Shown here piece after piece: positions 16,771 through 24,595 of a stretch of 57,094 nucleotides of DNA. Below the pieces are notes generated by a model, which saw only the letters and a program-made list of their open reading frames with translations, had not been told where the DNA came from and made no database searches. How positions within the stretch are numbered: the first letter of the stretch is position 1; every line of letters starts with the position of its first letter. The position numbers were made by a program, and so were the translations under genes. This DNA comes from Pseudomonadota bacterium (GTDB lineage Bacteria; Pseudomonadota; Alphaproteobacteria; Rhizobiales; Beijerinckiaceae): assembly GCA_023426505.1 (NCBI GenBank), contig JAFAAP010000288.1, positions 1 through 57,094 of the forward strand, written 5' to 3'.

Positions 16771-16820
16771 ATAATCGCAGATTGACAAGATAATCGATTA
16801 TTGCATATTCAAACGATTAT
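16771..16820. promoter_or_regulatory. Dyad-symmetric operator array, probable GntR/FCD binding region
   Basis: A perfect 12-bp palindrome ATAATCGATTAT lies at 16790-16801. The half-site ATAATCG occurs at 16771-16777 and its reverse complement CGATTAT at 16814-16820. The half-site centres are each 21.5 bp from the palindrome centre, so the whole array is itself symmetric and spaced by about two helical turns. It sits between the divergent GntR gene and the dioxygenase operon. Binding by that GntR protein is inference. Confidence 0.65.
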
Positions 16821-16887
16821 TAGACGCCCCATTAAGAGGGCATGGCTGGCCTCTCGATTGCAGCCAAGGACCGTTGAGGAGGAGCCG

Positions 16888-17781
16888 ATGATCATCCAGC
16901 GCCAGGAAGACGTGACAGAGGCCGCCGTAGCGATCATGCAGCGGACGACGGATCCGCGCCTGCGCGAGATCATGGTTTCGCTCGTCCGCCACCTTCACGG
17001 ATTCGTGCGCGAGGTGCGCCTGACCGAGGATGAGTTCCGGGACGCCGCCGCGATTCTGAACGAGATGGGGAAGCTGGCGAGCGACACCCACAACGAGACG
17101 GTCCTGATGGCCGGCTCGCTCGGCGTGTCGTCCCTGGTCTGTCTCCTGAACAACGGCGACAACGGCGCCACGGAAACCTCCCAGTCGTTGCTTGGCCCGT
17201 TCTGGCGCATGAACTCGCCACGGGTGAAGAACGGCGGCTCGATCATCCGCTCCGACACGCCTGGCCCGACCATGTTCGTGCAGATGCGGGTCGTGGACCG
17301 GGAAGGGCAGCCGATCGCGGGCGCCGAGGTGGATATCTGGCATTCCTCGCCGGTAGGCCTCTACGAGAACCAGGATCCCGACCAGGCTGACATGAACCTG
17401 CGTGGCAAGTTCACCACCGATCCTGACGGCCGCATCTGGTTCCGCTCCGTGAAGCCGGCGGGCTACCCGATCCCGACCGACGGCGTCGTCGGACGGTTGC
17501 TCAAGGCACAGAACCGCCATCCCTTCCGGCCGGCTCACGTTCATGCGCTCGTGTTCAGGGAAGGCTACAAGACCCTGACCTCGCAGGTCTATGCCGACGA
17601 CGACCCGAACCTCGAGACAGACGTTCAGTTCGGCGTGACCCGCGCGCTCATCGGCAAATTCGACCGACATAACGAGCCGCACCCGAGCGAGCCCGACGTC
17701 GACGTGCCCTGGTACTCGCTCGACTACACGTTCGTGATGGAGTCGGGCGAGGCCCGCCTGCCGAAGCCGCCGATCAAGTAG
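16888..17781 (+). CDS. Intradiol ring-cleavage dioxygenase (hydroxyquinol/catechol 1,2-dioxygenase type)
   Basis: This 297-residue non-haem Fe(III) enzyme cleaves a catechol-type ring between two hydroxyls to give a muconate. An N-terminal helical dimerisation segment (about 1-100) leads into the beta-sandwich. Iron ligands can be placed at Tyr159 (VGLYENQ), Tyr193 (KPAGYPIPTDG), His217 and His219 (RPAHVHALV). The overall pattern, with DIWHSSPVG, RPAHVH and PWYSLDYTFVM, is closest to hydroxyquinol 1,2-dioxygenases. The ATG at 16888 follows GAGGAGGAG; an upstream TTG frame overlaps the operator and is rejected. It is first in an operon with a HpaH-like hydratase and HpaI-like aldolase. A trihydroxylated ring is therefore a possible substrate. 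Confidence 0.88.
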   Translation: MIIQRQEDVTEAAVAIMQRTTDPRLREIMVSLVRHLHGFVREVRLTEDEFRDAAAILNEMGKLASDTHNETVLMAGSLGVSSLVCLLNNGDNGATETSQSLLGPFWRMNSPRVKNGGSIIRSDTPGPTMFVQMRVVDREGQPIAGAEVDIWHSSPVGLYENQDPDQADMNLRGKFTTDPDGRIWFRSVKPAGYPIPTDGVVGRLLKAQNRHPFRPAHVHALVFREGYKTLTSQVYADDDPNLETDVQFGVTRALIGKFDRHNEPHPSEPDVDVPWYSLDYTFVMESGEARLPKPPIK

Positions 17782-17845
17782 TCCCTTTCCCAACCCTGGC
17801 CCGCGGCCGATGCCGGCCCGTCCCAACGCATGAACGGATGCCACG

Positions 17846-18628
17846 ATGCTGACCGATGACGAGCGCCGCCGCGGCGCGGAGGATCTCTACAACGCCGACC
17901 GCGAGCGGAGAGTGATCCCTCAGTTGAGCCGGACCTTTCCCGCCATTGAGCTGGAGGATGCCTACGCCATCCAGAGCCTGTGGGCCCGGAAAAGGATCGC
18001 GGACGGCGCCCGGATCATCGGCCACAAGATCGGTCTGACGTCGCGGGCCATGCAGATGGCCTCCAAGATCACCGAGCCCGACTACGGCTATCTCACCGAC
18101 GACATGCTGTACCGGGACGGTGCCCAGATCCCGGCCTTGCGTTTCATGGCGCCCCGGCTCGAGGTGGAACTCGCCTTCGTCATGGGTGAGACGCTGGAGG
18201 GGCCAGGCATCCAGATCTACGACGTCATGCGCGCGACCGAGTTCGTCGTGCCGGCCCTCGAGATCATCGACTATCGGACGGAAGTGCCCCGAGCGATCAC
18301 GGACACGATTGCCGACAATGCTGCGGCCGGCGGCATGATCGTGGGCGGCCGGACCATCCGTCCCATGGATGTCGACATCCGGTGGGTCGGCGCCACGCTC
18401 GCGAAGAACGGCATCATCGAAGAGTCCGGCGTGTCGGCTGCCATCATGGGCCATCCGGCTGCGGGAATCGCCTGGCTCGTCAACAAGCTCCATGCCGTGG
18501 GCGCTCGGCTCGAGAAAGGTCAGATCGTCCTTGCCGGCTCGTTCACGCGGCCCGTCTCGGTAGCGCCCGGCGACGTGATTCACGCCGACTACGGATCGCT
18601 TGGGGCAATCGGCGTTTCATTCGTCTGA
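17846..18628 (+). CDS. 2-oxo-hept-4-ene-1,7-dioate hydratase-like protein (HpaH family)
   Basis: This 260-residue protein belongs to the fumarylacetoacetate-hydrolase superfamily, in the HpaH/MhpD hydratase branch that adds water to 2-oxo-enoates. Family features are IGHKIGLTSRAMQ, PDYGYLTDDM, the metal-binding LEVELAFVMG (two Glu), PALEIIDYR, DNAAAGGMIVGG, and the C-terminal GQIVLAGSFTRPVSVAPGD. In the 4-hydroxyphenylacetate pathway HpaH precedes aldolase HpaI, and here an HpaI-like gene follows 13 bases later. The usual extradiol dioxygenase of that pathway is missing and replaced by an intradiol enzyme upstream, so the substrate may differ. Confidence 0.87.
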   Translation: MLTDDERRRGAEDLYNADRERRVIPQLSRTFPAIELEDAYAIQSLWARKRIADGARIIGHKIGLTSRAMQMASKITEPDYGYLTDDMLYRDGAQIPALRFMAPRLEVELAFVMGETLEGPGIQIYDVMRATEFVVPALEIIDYRTEVPRAITDTIADNAAAGGMIVGGRTIRPMDVDIRWVGATLAKNGIIEESGVSAAIMGHPAAGIAWLVNKLHAVGARLEKGQIVLAGSFTRPVSVAPGDVIHADYGSLGAIGVSFV

Positions 18629-18641
18629 CAGGAGAGGGCCG

Positions 18642-19445
18642 ATGAAGCTCCCGGAAAATCGATTCAAGCGGGCACTCAAGGAAGGGCGTCAGCAGATTGG
18701 GCTCTGGTGCACCCTGTCGAGCGCCTACGCGGCCGAGGTCGTCGCCGGGTCGGGGTTCGACTGGCTCCTGTTCGATACAGAGCACTCCCCAAGCGACGTC
18801 GAGACTGTGTTGGGCCTGCTTCAGGCTGTTTCTGCCTACGATGTGTCTCCGATCGTTCGGCCGGCGAGCAACGACACCGTCCTCATCAAGCGCTTTCTCG
18901 ACATCGGCGTCCAGACGCTGCTCATTCCTTACGTCCAATCGGCCGATGAGGCCCGTAGCGCGGTCGCGGCCATCCGCTATGCCCCGGATGGCGTCCGGGG
19001 TGTCTCGGCTCTCACCCGGGCAACGCGCTTTGGCCGGGTGGAGGGCTATGCCCGCCGGGCCGCCGATGAGCTCTGCCTCCTGGTCCAGATCGAAACCCGG
19101 CAGGCGCTTGACGACCTTGAAGCCATTGCTGCCGTCGACGGCGTGGACGGCGTCTTCATCGGACCGGCCGACCTGGCGGCAAGCCTCGGGCATGTCGGGG
19201 ACCAGGGGAATCCTGAGGTCAAGGCCGCCGTGGAGGATGCCGTGCGGCGGATCCGCGCCTGCGGCAAGCCCGCCGGCATCCTGACGGGAGACACCGCCTT
19301 CGCCCAGCGGTGCATCGAGATCGGCACGACCTTCACCGCCGTTGGCGTCGACGTGGGCATTCTGGCCCGCAGCACGGAGAAGCTCGCCCAACAGTTCCAG
19401 TCCGATGGGGCGTCTCCGTCGTACGCTGCGGCCAAGGCCGGTTGA
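18642..19445 (+). CDS. HpcH/HpaI-family aldolase
   Basis: This 267-residue class II pyruvate aldolase resembles 4-hydroxy-2-oxo-heptanedioate aldolase. It cleaves a 4-hydroxy-2-oxo acid to pyruvate and an aldehyde. Signatures are GLWCTLSSAYAAEV, the catalytic-base region FDWLLFDTEHSPSD, and the metal site formed by Glu in LLVQIETRQAL and Asp in VFIGPADLAASLG. SD AGGAGAGGG precedes the ATG at 18642; an upstream in-frame ATG overlaps the hydratase and is not used. It is flanked by the hydratase and an RraA-family gene with 10-15 base gaps, consistent with one operon. The aldehyde partner is not known. Confidence 0.9.
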   Translation: MKLPENRFKRALKEGRQQIGLWCTLSSAYAAEVVAGSGFDWLLFDTEHSPSDVETVLGLLQAVSAYDVSPIVRPASNDTVLIKRFLDIGVQTLLIPYVQSADEARSAVAAIRYAPDGVRGVSALTRATRFGRVEGYARRAADELCLLVQIETRQALDDLEAIAAVDGVDGVFIGPADLAASLGHVGDQGNPEVKAAVEDAVRRIRACGKPAGILTGDTAFAQRCIEIGTTFTAVGVDVGILARSTEKLAQQFQSDGASPSYAAAKAG

Positions 19446-19455
19446 GGAGAGGCCG

Positions 19456-19947
19456 ATGTTCGCGACCGCCGACCTCATCGATGCCCATGAAGCCGCCCTG
19501 CAATCCTGCGATCTCCAGTTTCGCGATTTCGGCGGACGGAGACGTTTCGAGGGGCCGATCCGGACCGTGGCCTGCCGCGAGGACAACGTGCTCGTTCGTG
19601 CGACTCTGGCGCAGGCTGGGATCGGCGGGGTGCTCGTCGTCGACGGCGGAGGGCTGCTGCATTGCGCCCTTGTCGGCGACGTGATCGCAGGCCTTGCCAT
19701 CGAGAACGGCTGGACCGGGATCGTCGTCAACGGAGCCATTCGCGATACAGCCGCGATTGGATCGATGCCGATAGGCCTTAAAGCCCTCGGCACCAACCCT
19801 CGCCGCTGCGCGAAGACCGGTCTCGGCGCCGTTGACGTTCCCGTTGCCTTCGGCGGCGTGATCTTCACGCCGGGGACGCATCTGTACGCCGACGAGGACG
19901 GGATCGTGATCTCCGAGCGTGCGCTCGGGATCATCGAGGGCGGCTGA
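19456..19947 (+). CDS. RraA-family protein (aldolase/oxaloacetate decarboxylase or RraA)
   Basis: This 163-residue protein is close in length and pattern to classical RraA. It has ATADLIDAHEA at the start, FRDFGGRRRFEGPI, VLVVDGGGLLHCALVGD, GIVVNGAIRDTAAI with the substrate Arg, VAFGGVIFTPG and HLYADEDGIVISE. RraA inhibits RNase E in E. coli, while related proteins are metal-dependent HMG/CHA aldolases and oxaloacetate decarboxylases. Inside an aromatic-type operon, the aldolase/decarboxylase role is more likely. GAGGAGAGG precedes the ATG. It is distinct from the longer RraA-fold protein at 3305-3979. Confidence 0.83.
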   Translation: MFATADLIDAHEAALQSCDLQFRDFGGRRRFEGPIRTVACREDNVLVRATLAQAGIGGVLVVDGGGLLHCALVGDVIAGLAIENGWTGIVVNGAIRDTAAIGSMPIGLKALGTNPRRCAKTGLGAVDVPVAFGGVIFTPGTHLYADEDGIVISERALGIIEGG

Positions 19948-20029
19948 GCCGCATCACGAGTACCCGGAGTGCCGCATGCAACAAGAACAATGGCGTTTCG
20001 GGGAGGTATCCAACCAGGAGGAAGAGTTC

Positions 20030-21043
20030 ATGAGGCATCTGAAGTCACTGTTCACAGCCACTCTCGTTGGAGCTGCCGCCCTGCTGGCAGGCGAGGCAAG
20101 CGCGCAGGTCAGCGAGCGGACCCTTCGCTGGGCGCAGCAGAACTCGCTGGAGCACCCGCAAGGGCAGGGCGCGAAGAAGTTTGCCGAGCTCGTCGAACAG
20201 AAGAGCGGAGGGAAGATCAAGATCCGCATCTTCCCGAGCGGACAGCTAGGCGGTGATCTGCCGACGGTGTCGGCCCTGCAAGGCGGGACGATCGACCTGA
20301 CCGTCCTCAACGCGGGTCTGCTTGTCGGCATTCGAAAGGAATTCGCGGCGGTCGACCTGCCATTCCTGTTCAACAACCCACAGGAAGCCGACTACATCGT
20401 CGACGGCCCCGTCGGCCAGAAGCTGATGGGCACGCTTCCGGAAAAGGGACTGGTCGGTCTTGGGTACTTCGAGCTCGGCTTCCGTAACGTCACGAACAGC
20501 AAACATCCCATCACCAAGTGGGAGGACTTCGCGGGTCTCAAGATCCGGGTTCTCCAATCCCCTCTGTTCATCGACCTGTTCAACACCCTTGGGGCCACTG
20601 CCGTGCCGATGCCGTTCCCGGAGGTCTACACGGCGCTTGAGCAAAAAGTCATCGATGGCGGAGAAAATCCGTTCACCGTCATCTACGACTCGAAGTTTCA
20701 GGAAGTGCAGAAGTATGCCTCTGCGACCCAGCACATCTACAATCCGCAGATCGTCATCGTGAGCAAGCGAACCTGGGACAAGCTGTCGGACGAGGAAAGG
20801 AAAATCCTGCAATCTTCTATGAATGAGGCCAAGGCCTATCAGCGGCAGGTGTCACGACGCATGATGAACGAGGCCGTCGAGGGACTGAAAAAGGGCGGCA
20901 TGCAGATCAATGAGATTTCCGCAGGCGAGATCGGCCGCATACGCGAGAAAATCGCCCCAGTGCTCGAGAAGTACAAGAAGGAAGTTGGCAGCGATCTCGT
21001 CGACGAGATCAATGCGGAGCTTGCGAAGAAGCGCGGCGGCTAG
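20030..21043 (+). CDS. TRAP transporter solute receptor, DctP family (orphan)
   Basis: This 337-residue periplasmic protein has a signal peptide (LFTATLVGAAALLAG, cleavage after ASA near residue 26). The DctP family pattern includes SLEHPQGQGAKKFAELV, FPSGQLGGD, GTIDLTVLN, LGYFELGFRNVTNSKHPI and the ligand-clamping Arg in LKIRVLQSPLF. TRAP receptors deliver organic acids to a DctQ/DctM membrane pair, but no such pair is encoded anywhere in this window. AGGAGGAAG precedes the ATG at 20030. It follows the aldolase/RraA genes on the same strand, suggesting that the ring compound or its precursor is the ligand. Confidence 0.9.
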   Translation: MRHLKSLFTATLVGAAALLAGEASAQVSERTLRWAQQNSLEHPQGQGAKKFAELVEQKSGGKIKIRIFPSGQLGGDLPTVSALQGGTIDLTVLNAGLLVGIRKEFAAVDLPFLFNNPQEADYIVDGPVGQKLMGTLPEKGLVGLGYFELGFRNVTNSKHPITKWEDFAGLKIRVLQSPLFIDLFNTLGATAVPMPFPEVYTALEQKVIDGGENPFTVIYDSKFQEVQKYASATQHIYNPQIVIVSKRTWDKLSDEERKILQSSMNEAKAYQRQVSRRMMNEAVEGLKKGGMQINEISAGEIGRIREKIAPVLEKYKKEVGSDLVDEINAELAKKRGG

Positions 21044-21134
21044 AGCCAGGCCTCGACACCTCGTGCCGACGGGGCGGCGTTAGCGTGCCGCTGCGTACGC
21101 CCCATCGGCCTCTCCTTCGGCAGAAAGTTTGAGC

Positions 21135-21776
21135 ATGAGTGACATATCTCGCAATCATATCCTCGAGGATCTCCCGGAGATCGCCGACATCAGCTCCCCG
21201 GAGCTACGGGAAAAGGTCGTCGACGCCTGGGTCTTTGCCTTGTCGCGATCGAGCTTCAAGAGGATTTCCGATATCCCGGGAGAGGGCGCTCCGAACGTGT
21301 TCGAGTTAGTCCGAGGGGCGCAGGATGCACATGTGCGCGGCGTGACCCGCTTGGCGCGCGCGATCTGCGCTGAGTTCAAATCAACGTATCCGGAAGTGAA
21401 CATCGATGAGGATATCATCATTGCCGGGTCGCTCTGCCACGACATCGGAAAGACATGGGAGGCTGATCCCAAGAACGTGGAAAGGTGGAGGCAGCAGCCT
21501 GACCGCTATGGCGATCCTTCGTTCAGGCATTCGACCTACGGGGTGCACGTATGTCTGAGCGTCGGGCTCCCTGAGGAGATCGGCCACATTGCTCTCGGGC
21601 ATTCTCTCGAAGGTGAATTCGTTGGTCTCAGCACGGAGTGCTTCATCGTCCGTCGGGCAGATGAACTGTGGTGGCACACGGCAGCGGCTCTCGGATTGTG
21701 TCGGCCAGGCACGGTCGACAAGGCAGGCCCGAACCTGAGAGTCCGCTCCATCACCGAGACACCTTCCTCGGAATGA
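21135..21776 (+). CDS. HD-domain metal-dependent protein
   Basis: This 213-residue HD-superfamily protein has His66, the His102-Asp103 pair (SLCHDIGKTWE), His132 or His138, His156 (IALGHSLEG) and Asp176 (RRADELWW). That set of extra histidines resembles binuclear HD enzymes. These include cyclic-nucleotide phosphodiesterases as well as the diiron oxygenases PhnZ and MIOX. The substrate is unknown. It lies 91 bases after the TRAP receptor and may be the last gene of the catabolic operon. The ATG at 21135 is preferred over a TTG two codons upstream. Confidence 0.75.
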   Translation: MSDISRNHILEDLPEIADISSPELREKVVDAWVFALSRSSFKRISDIPGEGAPNVFELVRGAQDAHVRGVTRLARAICAEFKSTYPEVNIDEDIIIAGSLCHDIGKTWEADPKNVERWRQQPDRYGDPSFRHSTYGVHVCLSVGLPEEIGHIALGHSLEGEFVGLSTECFIVRRADELWWHTAAALGLCRPGTVDKAGPNLRVRSITETPSSE

Positions 21777-22297
21777 TGAACGGGTTTGCCGCACCGAGGG
21801 CGTTTCCGCGCAGGCGCTTGCAGCTGCTCAGAGGAGCAGCGATGAACCAGTTCCGTAGCGAGGGCGACCAAGGAGCATGCGAGTGATGTCCGTCGAGCAA
21901 GGAAACATGCCACCTGCCCAGGAAGCAGATGCGGCCGTTGGGGCGATCACGGCGGCTCGGTACGGATCGGGACGCTCCGTCCTTCTCGGCCCGTCGGGAA
22001 TCTCGCGACACTCGACCGGATCAGCCTTGGCAGCTTTGACACCCCGCGCGGTCAACGGCACAGGCAAAGGGGCTTTCTGACAGTCAGCCGTTTATCCTGG
22101 GCTTGATACCCGGCCAGCTGCTGGCAGTGGATTCCCAATTGGGTCGGCGGGGTAACTCGCAGGGCACGGTCACTCAATTAGCTGGTTTCCGCCCTCCGAC
22201 ATCCCCCGGATGCTGGGCTGGTAGACCTGACCGAGAAGCTGTCCTGAAGAGGGCTGCTCGGGATTGTCTTACGGGCTGCGAATCGTAATCTGCGCAG
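21777..22297. other. Gene-poor gap between HD protein and RepA
   Basis: About 520 bases hold no recognised gene. A 61-codon open frame at 21895-22080 has AAGGAGC nine bases before its ATG, but the protein is low in information and matches no family I know. I leave it unannotated. The strand-opposite frames are shadows. Confidence 0.4.
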
Positions 22298-23392
22298 CTA
22301 AGCAGCTGATGCGATTTGCTTTTCTGATTTCAGGCGCTTCGGTGGGACGAGCAGTTCGTTTGGATCGGTCGGAAGCAGGATCATGCCGCCATCGTCGAGC
22401 GACACACGCAATTTCGGGAACACTTCCTTGATGTGGGCAAGGTCTCCCTTGAAGGCCTGCTTGAAGCTCCGGATGCTCGCATTATCCGAGCCGAACTGCT
22501 TGTGAAGGTTGTCCCACGACAGGCGCAGCGGCCGCTGCACCGTGCGGAGCCGGTACCCCATCCAGAACAGCATATCGAGTTTTCTCGCCGATCCGGCGAA
22601 GGCCCTCGCGGCGCGAATGTCCACCGGAAGGGCGTGCTGAATGAGGTTGTCATAAAAGTCGGCGTGGAATTGAACGGTGTTCGACCAGAGGAGGCCCTGG
22701 TCGGAACTGCCGGTCAGCCAGATATCGAGCTGACGGAACGGCGGAACGTTCAACGTGCTGGATCGTGAAGCGCCATCCCACAGGCCGATCTGCATCGTGC
22801 AGGCGGCAAGCCGGTTCAGCTGCTCCTTGAACTGGCGCAGGGTGCCTCGCTCGCCGCCCGTAACGGGAAACCCCATCTGCTTGATGAAGCCCGACAGACT
22901 GTCGGCGACCTCTATCTTGGCGCTCCGCTGGCGAACCGCCTCGGTGCATAGGTGGAGGAGCACCAGGCGCGCTTTGGGGCCGTAAGGCAGGCCCTGGACC
23001 TCCATCTGTCCCGTCTTCGGGTTCTTCAGGCGTCCGGCCATGATGCTGAGGGTGTTGCGCCCGTATTCGCGAAAGAACTCGCGTTCGCCCTTTGGCTCAC
23101 GATAGGGAAGCCCACAGAGGGCCAGGACGCTGTGAATGTGCTGGATATTCTCCGGCGAGCTGGGCGAGTTCTCGATGACCTCTCGCACGGCATCGCGGCG
23201 CCGTTGATCGCGGCTCATCGCGGCGCGCCGGTTCTCGAGCTCTGTTCGCCTAGTCTCCTCGGCATCGCGCAGCGCCTGCTTATGGGCGATATGTTCAAGG
23301 ATGGTCTTGAACATGAAGTGACCCCTTGCCCGCTCGACCTCTTCGACAAGGTCGGCATCACGGATCAGGGAAAGTTGCTCGTCGACGGTCAT
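22298..23392 (-). CDS. repA: Plasmid replication initiator, RepA family
   Basis: This 364-residue protein has the RepA_C-type domain of alphaproteobacterial plasmid initiators. The recognisable middle segment covers FFREYGRNTLSIMAGRL, GLPYGPKARLVLLHLCTEAV, IEVADSLSGFIKQMGFPVTG and LRQFKEQLNRLAACTMQIG. It is followed by WSNTVQFHADFYDNLIQHA, RKLDMLFWMGYRL, LSWDNLHKQFGSD and FKQAFKGDLAHIKEVFPKL. These proteins bind iterons and recruit host replication factors. An iteron array lies immediately upstream (23574-23872). The frame is intact, so the origin may still be usable. The ATG at 23392 is chosen; a TTG at 23437 is further upstream. No parAB partition genes are nearby. Confidence 0.87.
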   Translation of the reverse strand: MTVDEQLSLIRDADLVEEVERARGHFMFKTILEHIAHKQALRDAEETRRTELENRRAAMSRDQRRRDAVREVIENSPSSPENIQHIHSVLALCGLPYREPKGEREFFREYGRNTLSIMAGRLKNPKTGQMEVQGLPYGPKARLVLLHLCTEAVRQRSAKIEVADSLSGFIKQMGFPVTGGERGTLRQFKEQLNRLAACTMQIGLWDGASRSSTLNVPPFRQLDIWLTGSSDQGLLWSNTVQFHADFYDNLIQHALPVDIRAARAFAGSARKLDMLFWMGYRLRTVQRPLRLSWDNLHKQFGSDNASIRSFKQAFKGDLAHIKEVFPKLRVSLDDGGMILLPTDPNELLVPPKRLKSEKQIASAA

Positions 23393-23573
23393 ACTGCTCT
23401 CGGGTTCAGGCACGGATCTCGGCTCGCGGACTCGCAACTGCGTCGGAGCGCGTTCGGGTCCATCCGAAGCGCAGCCGGAGCGAGTTATCCAAAGCTTTCA
23501 TCGTCCGCCATGCCGTGCGCCCGAACTCGGTACTGGCCGCCTGCTCATGCCAGAGAGCGCCGGAATCGGATGA

Positions 23574-23872
23574 CGCAGAGTTCAATACGCCAGGGCGAAG
23601 GTGCCCGCTTTCACAACGTGCGCAGAGTCGGATACGGCCTTCTCACCCGCATCTCCCTGGTAAGGGTCAGGGAAAGCAATCCGGACCGGCGACGCAGAGT
23701 CCGATGCCATCCCCCAATATATTTTCTCTTAATTTGCAACCCCTTGGCGCTGACGCCACGCCGAATTCAATGCGCGAACACGCAGAGTCAGATATGCGAG
23801 GCGCCGTTTTTGCGCCGACCTGAATACGGTGCGACGCAGACCGGTATACGCCGCTGCGCAGAGATCGATACG
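23574..23872. repeat. Iteron array, probable replication origin of the RepA locus
   Basis: Six direct repeats approximate CGCAGAGTCNGATACG. They start at 23574, 23621, 23693, 23781, 23835 and 23857, all in the same orientation, and several match at 13 or more of 16 positions. An AT-rich tract at 23716-23737 lies among them. A DnaA-box-like TTATCCAAA, one mismatch from TTATCCACA, lies at 23485-23493. Iterons plus an AT-rich region upstream of a RepA gene are the standard plan of theta-type plasmid origins. Spacing is irregular (47, 72, 88, 54 and 22 bases), which is unusual for a strict iteron array. Confidence 0.75.
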
Positions 23873-23945
23873 CAGGTTGGGGTTAAGCCAATGAGAAAAC
23901 AACGTTTTCTCCTCCTGCATATACATGACTCATAATCTTCCTGAA

Positions 23946-23961
23946 TCTGAATCGATTCAGA
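23946..23961. repeat. 16-bp perfect palindrome beside the iterons
   Basis: TCTGAATCGATTCAGA is a perfect palindrome 74 bases to the right of the last iteron. It may be a protein-binding site of the origin, such as a copy-control or partition site, but no function can be assigned. Confidence 0.5.
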
Positions 23962-24261
23962 GACTCTCTTATGGAGCATAGAGCTTCGATTTTTGATGGA
24001 ATTGATGCGATGGCCGCATGATTCGACGAGCCCAGCCCTCTATGGAAGCGCACATCGGTAAATCGTCCAACCGGTGGCGAATCCAACTCTTCGTGACTGT
24101 CGGTCGGATTGGCTCCAGAGGGCTTCACCCGGACGAAACGACGCGTCCGAGGCAACCGCGCATCACTGAAAATTTCTGGCCGTTATGGTAATTCAGGTGC
24201 ACCGGCTCCGGTCCGACGGCGCCGATAAACATCAAGAATGAATTCGATAGGGGCAACACCG
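23962..24261. other. Intergenic region, nothing recognised
   Basis: These 300 bases between the origin palindrome and a small hypothetical gene show no gene with a ribosome site or family match. Confidence 0.4.
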
Positions 24262-24534
24262 ATGGAATCTCGTGCGACGGTCCTCAGCGTTCTCAAGAAA
24301 GCCTGTGAACTTGTCAGTTCCGGCCGGCATGGCGGCATTATCGAGGCAATCAGTTCTCTTAGGGATGAAGCGAGCGGCCGGACGCGGGACCTTGCCTACT
24401 ACGAATTGCTTGAGACCGCGATGATCGGGCACGGCGACGCGTCTCTGGCGACCCTCGCAGGTATCCGCCAGAAGGAGCCTGCCATCGAGCTCTTCCAAGC
24501 CACCATCCGGCGGGTCAGCGCTAGGCTGCACTGA
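24262..24534 (+). CDS. Small hypothetical protein, 90 residues
   Basis: I do not recognise this protein. It is predicted to be mostly helical, soluble and mixed in charge (KKACELVSSGRHGGIIEA, YYELLETAMIGHGD, IELFQATIRRVSARLH). AGGGG lies nine bases before the ATG at 24262; an ATG at 24238 is in frame but has no ribosome site. It is convergent with the DUF2076-type gene to its right. Confidence 0.55.
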   Translation: MESRATVLSVLKKACELVSSGRHGGIIEAISSLRDEASGRTRDLAYYELLETAMIGHGDASLATLAGIRQKEPAIELFQATIRRVSARLH

Positions 24535-24595
24535 ACGGCACCTAGTCTCCGTTCATCGCTCTGCCGCTATGCTGCATCTCGGGCAGCACGCAAAA

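Noticed and set aside
18543..19934. 463-codon minus-strand frame opposite the aldolase and RraA genes
   Set aside because: It is the antisense of two well-supported genes and shows Ser/Arg-rich composition typical of high-GC shadow frames.
21895..22080. 61-codon open frame with a ribosome site
   Set aside because: Composition is low-information and it matches nothing known; a ribosome-like AAGGAGC alone is not enough.
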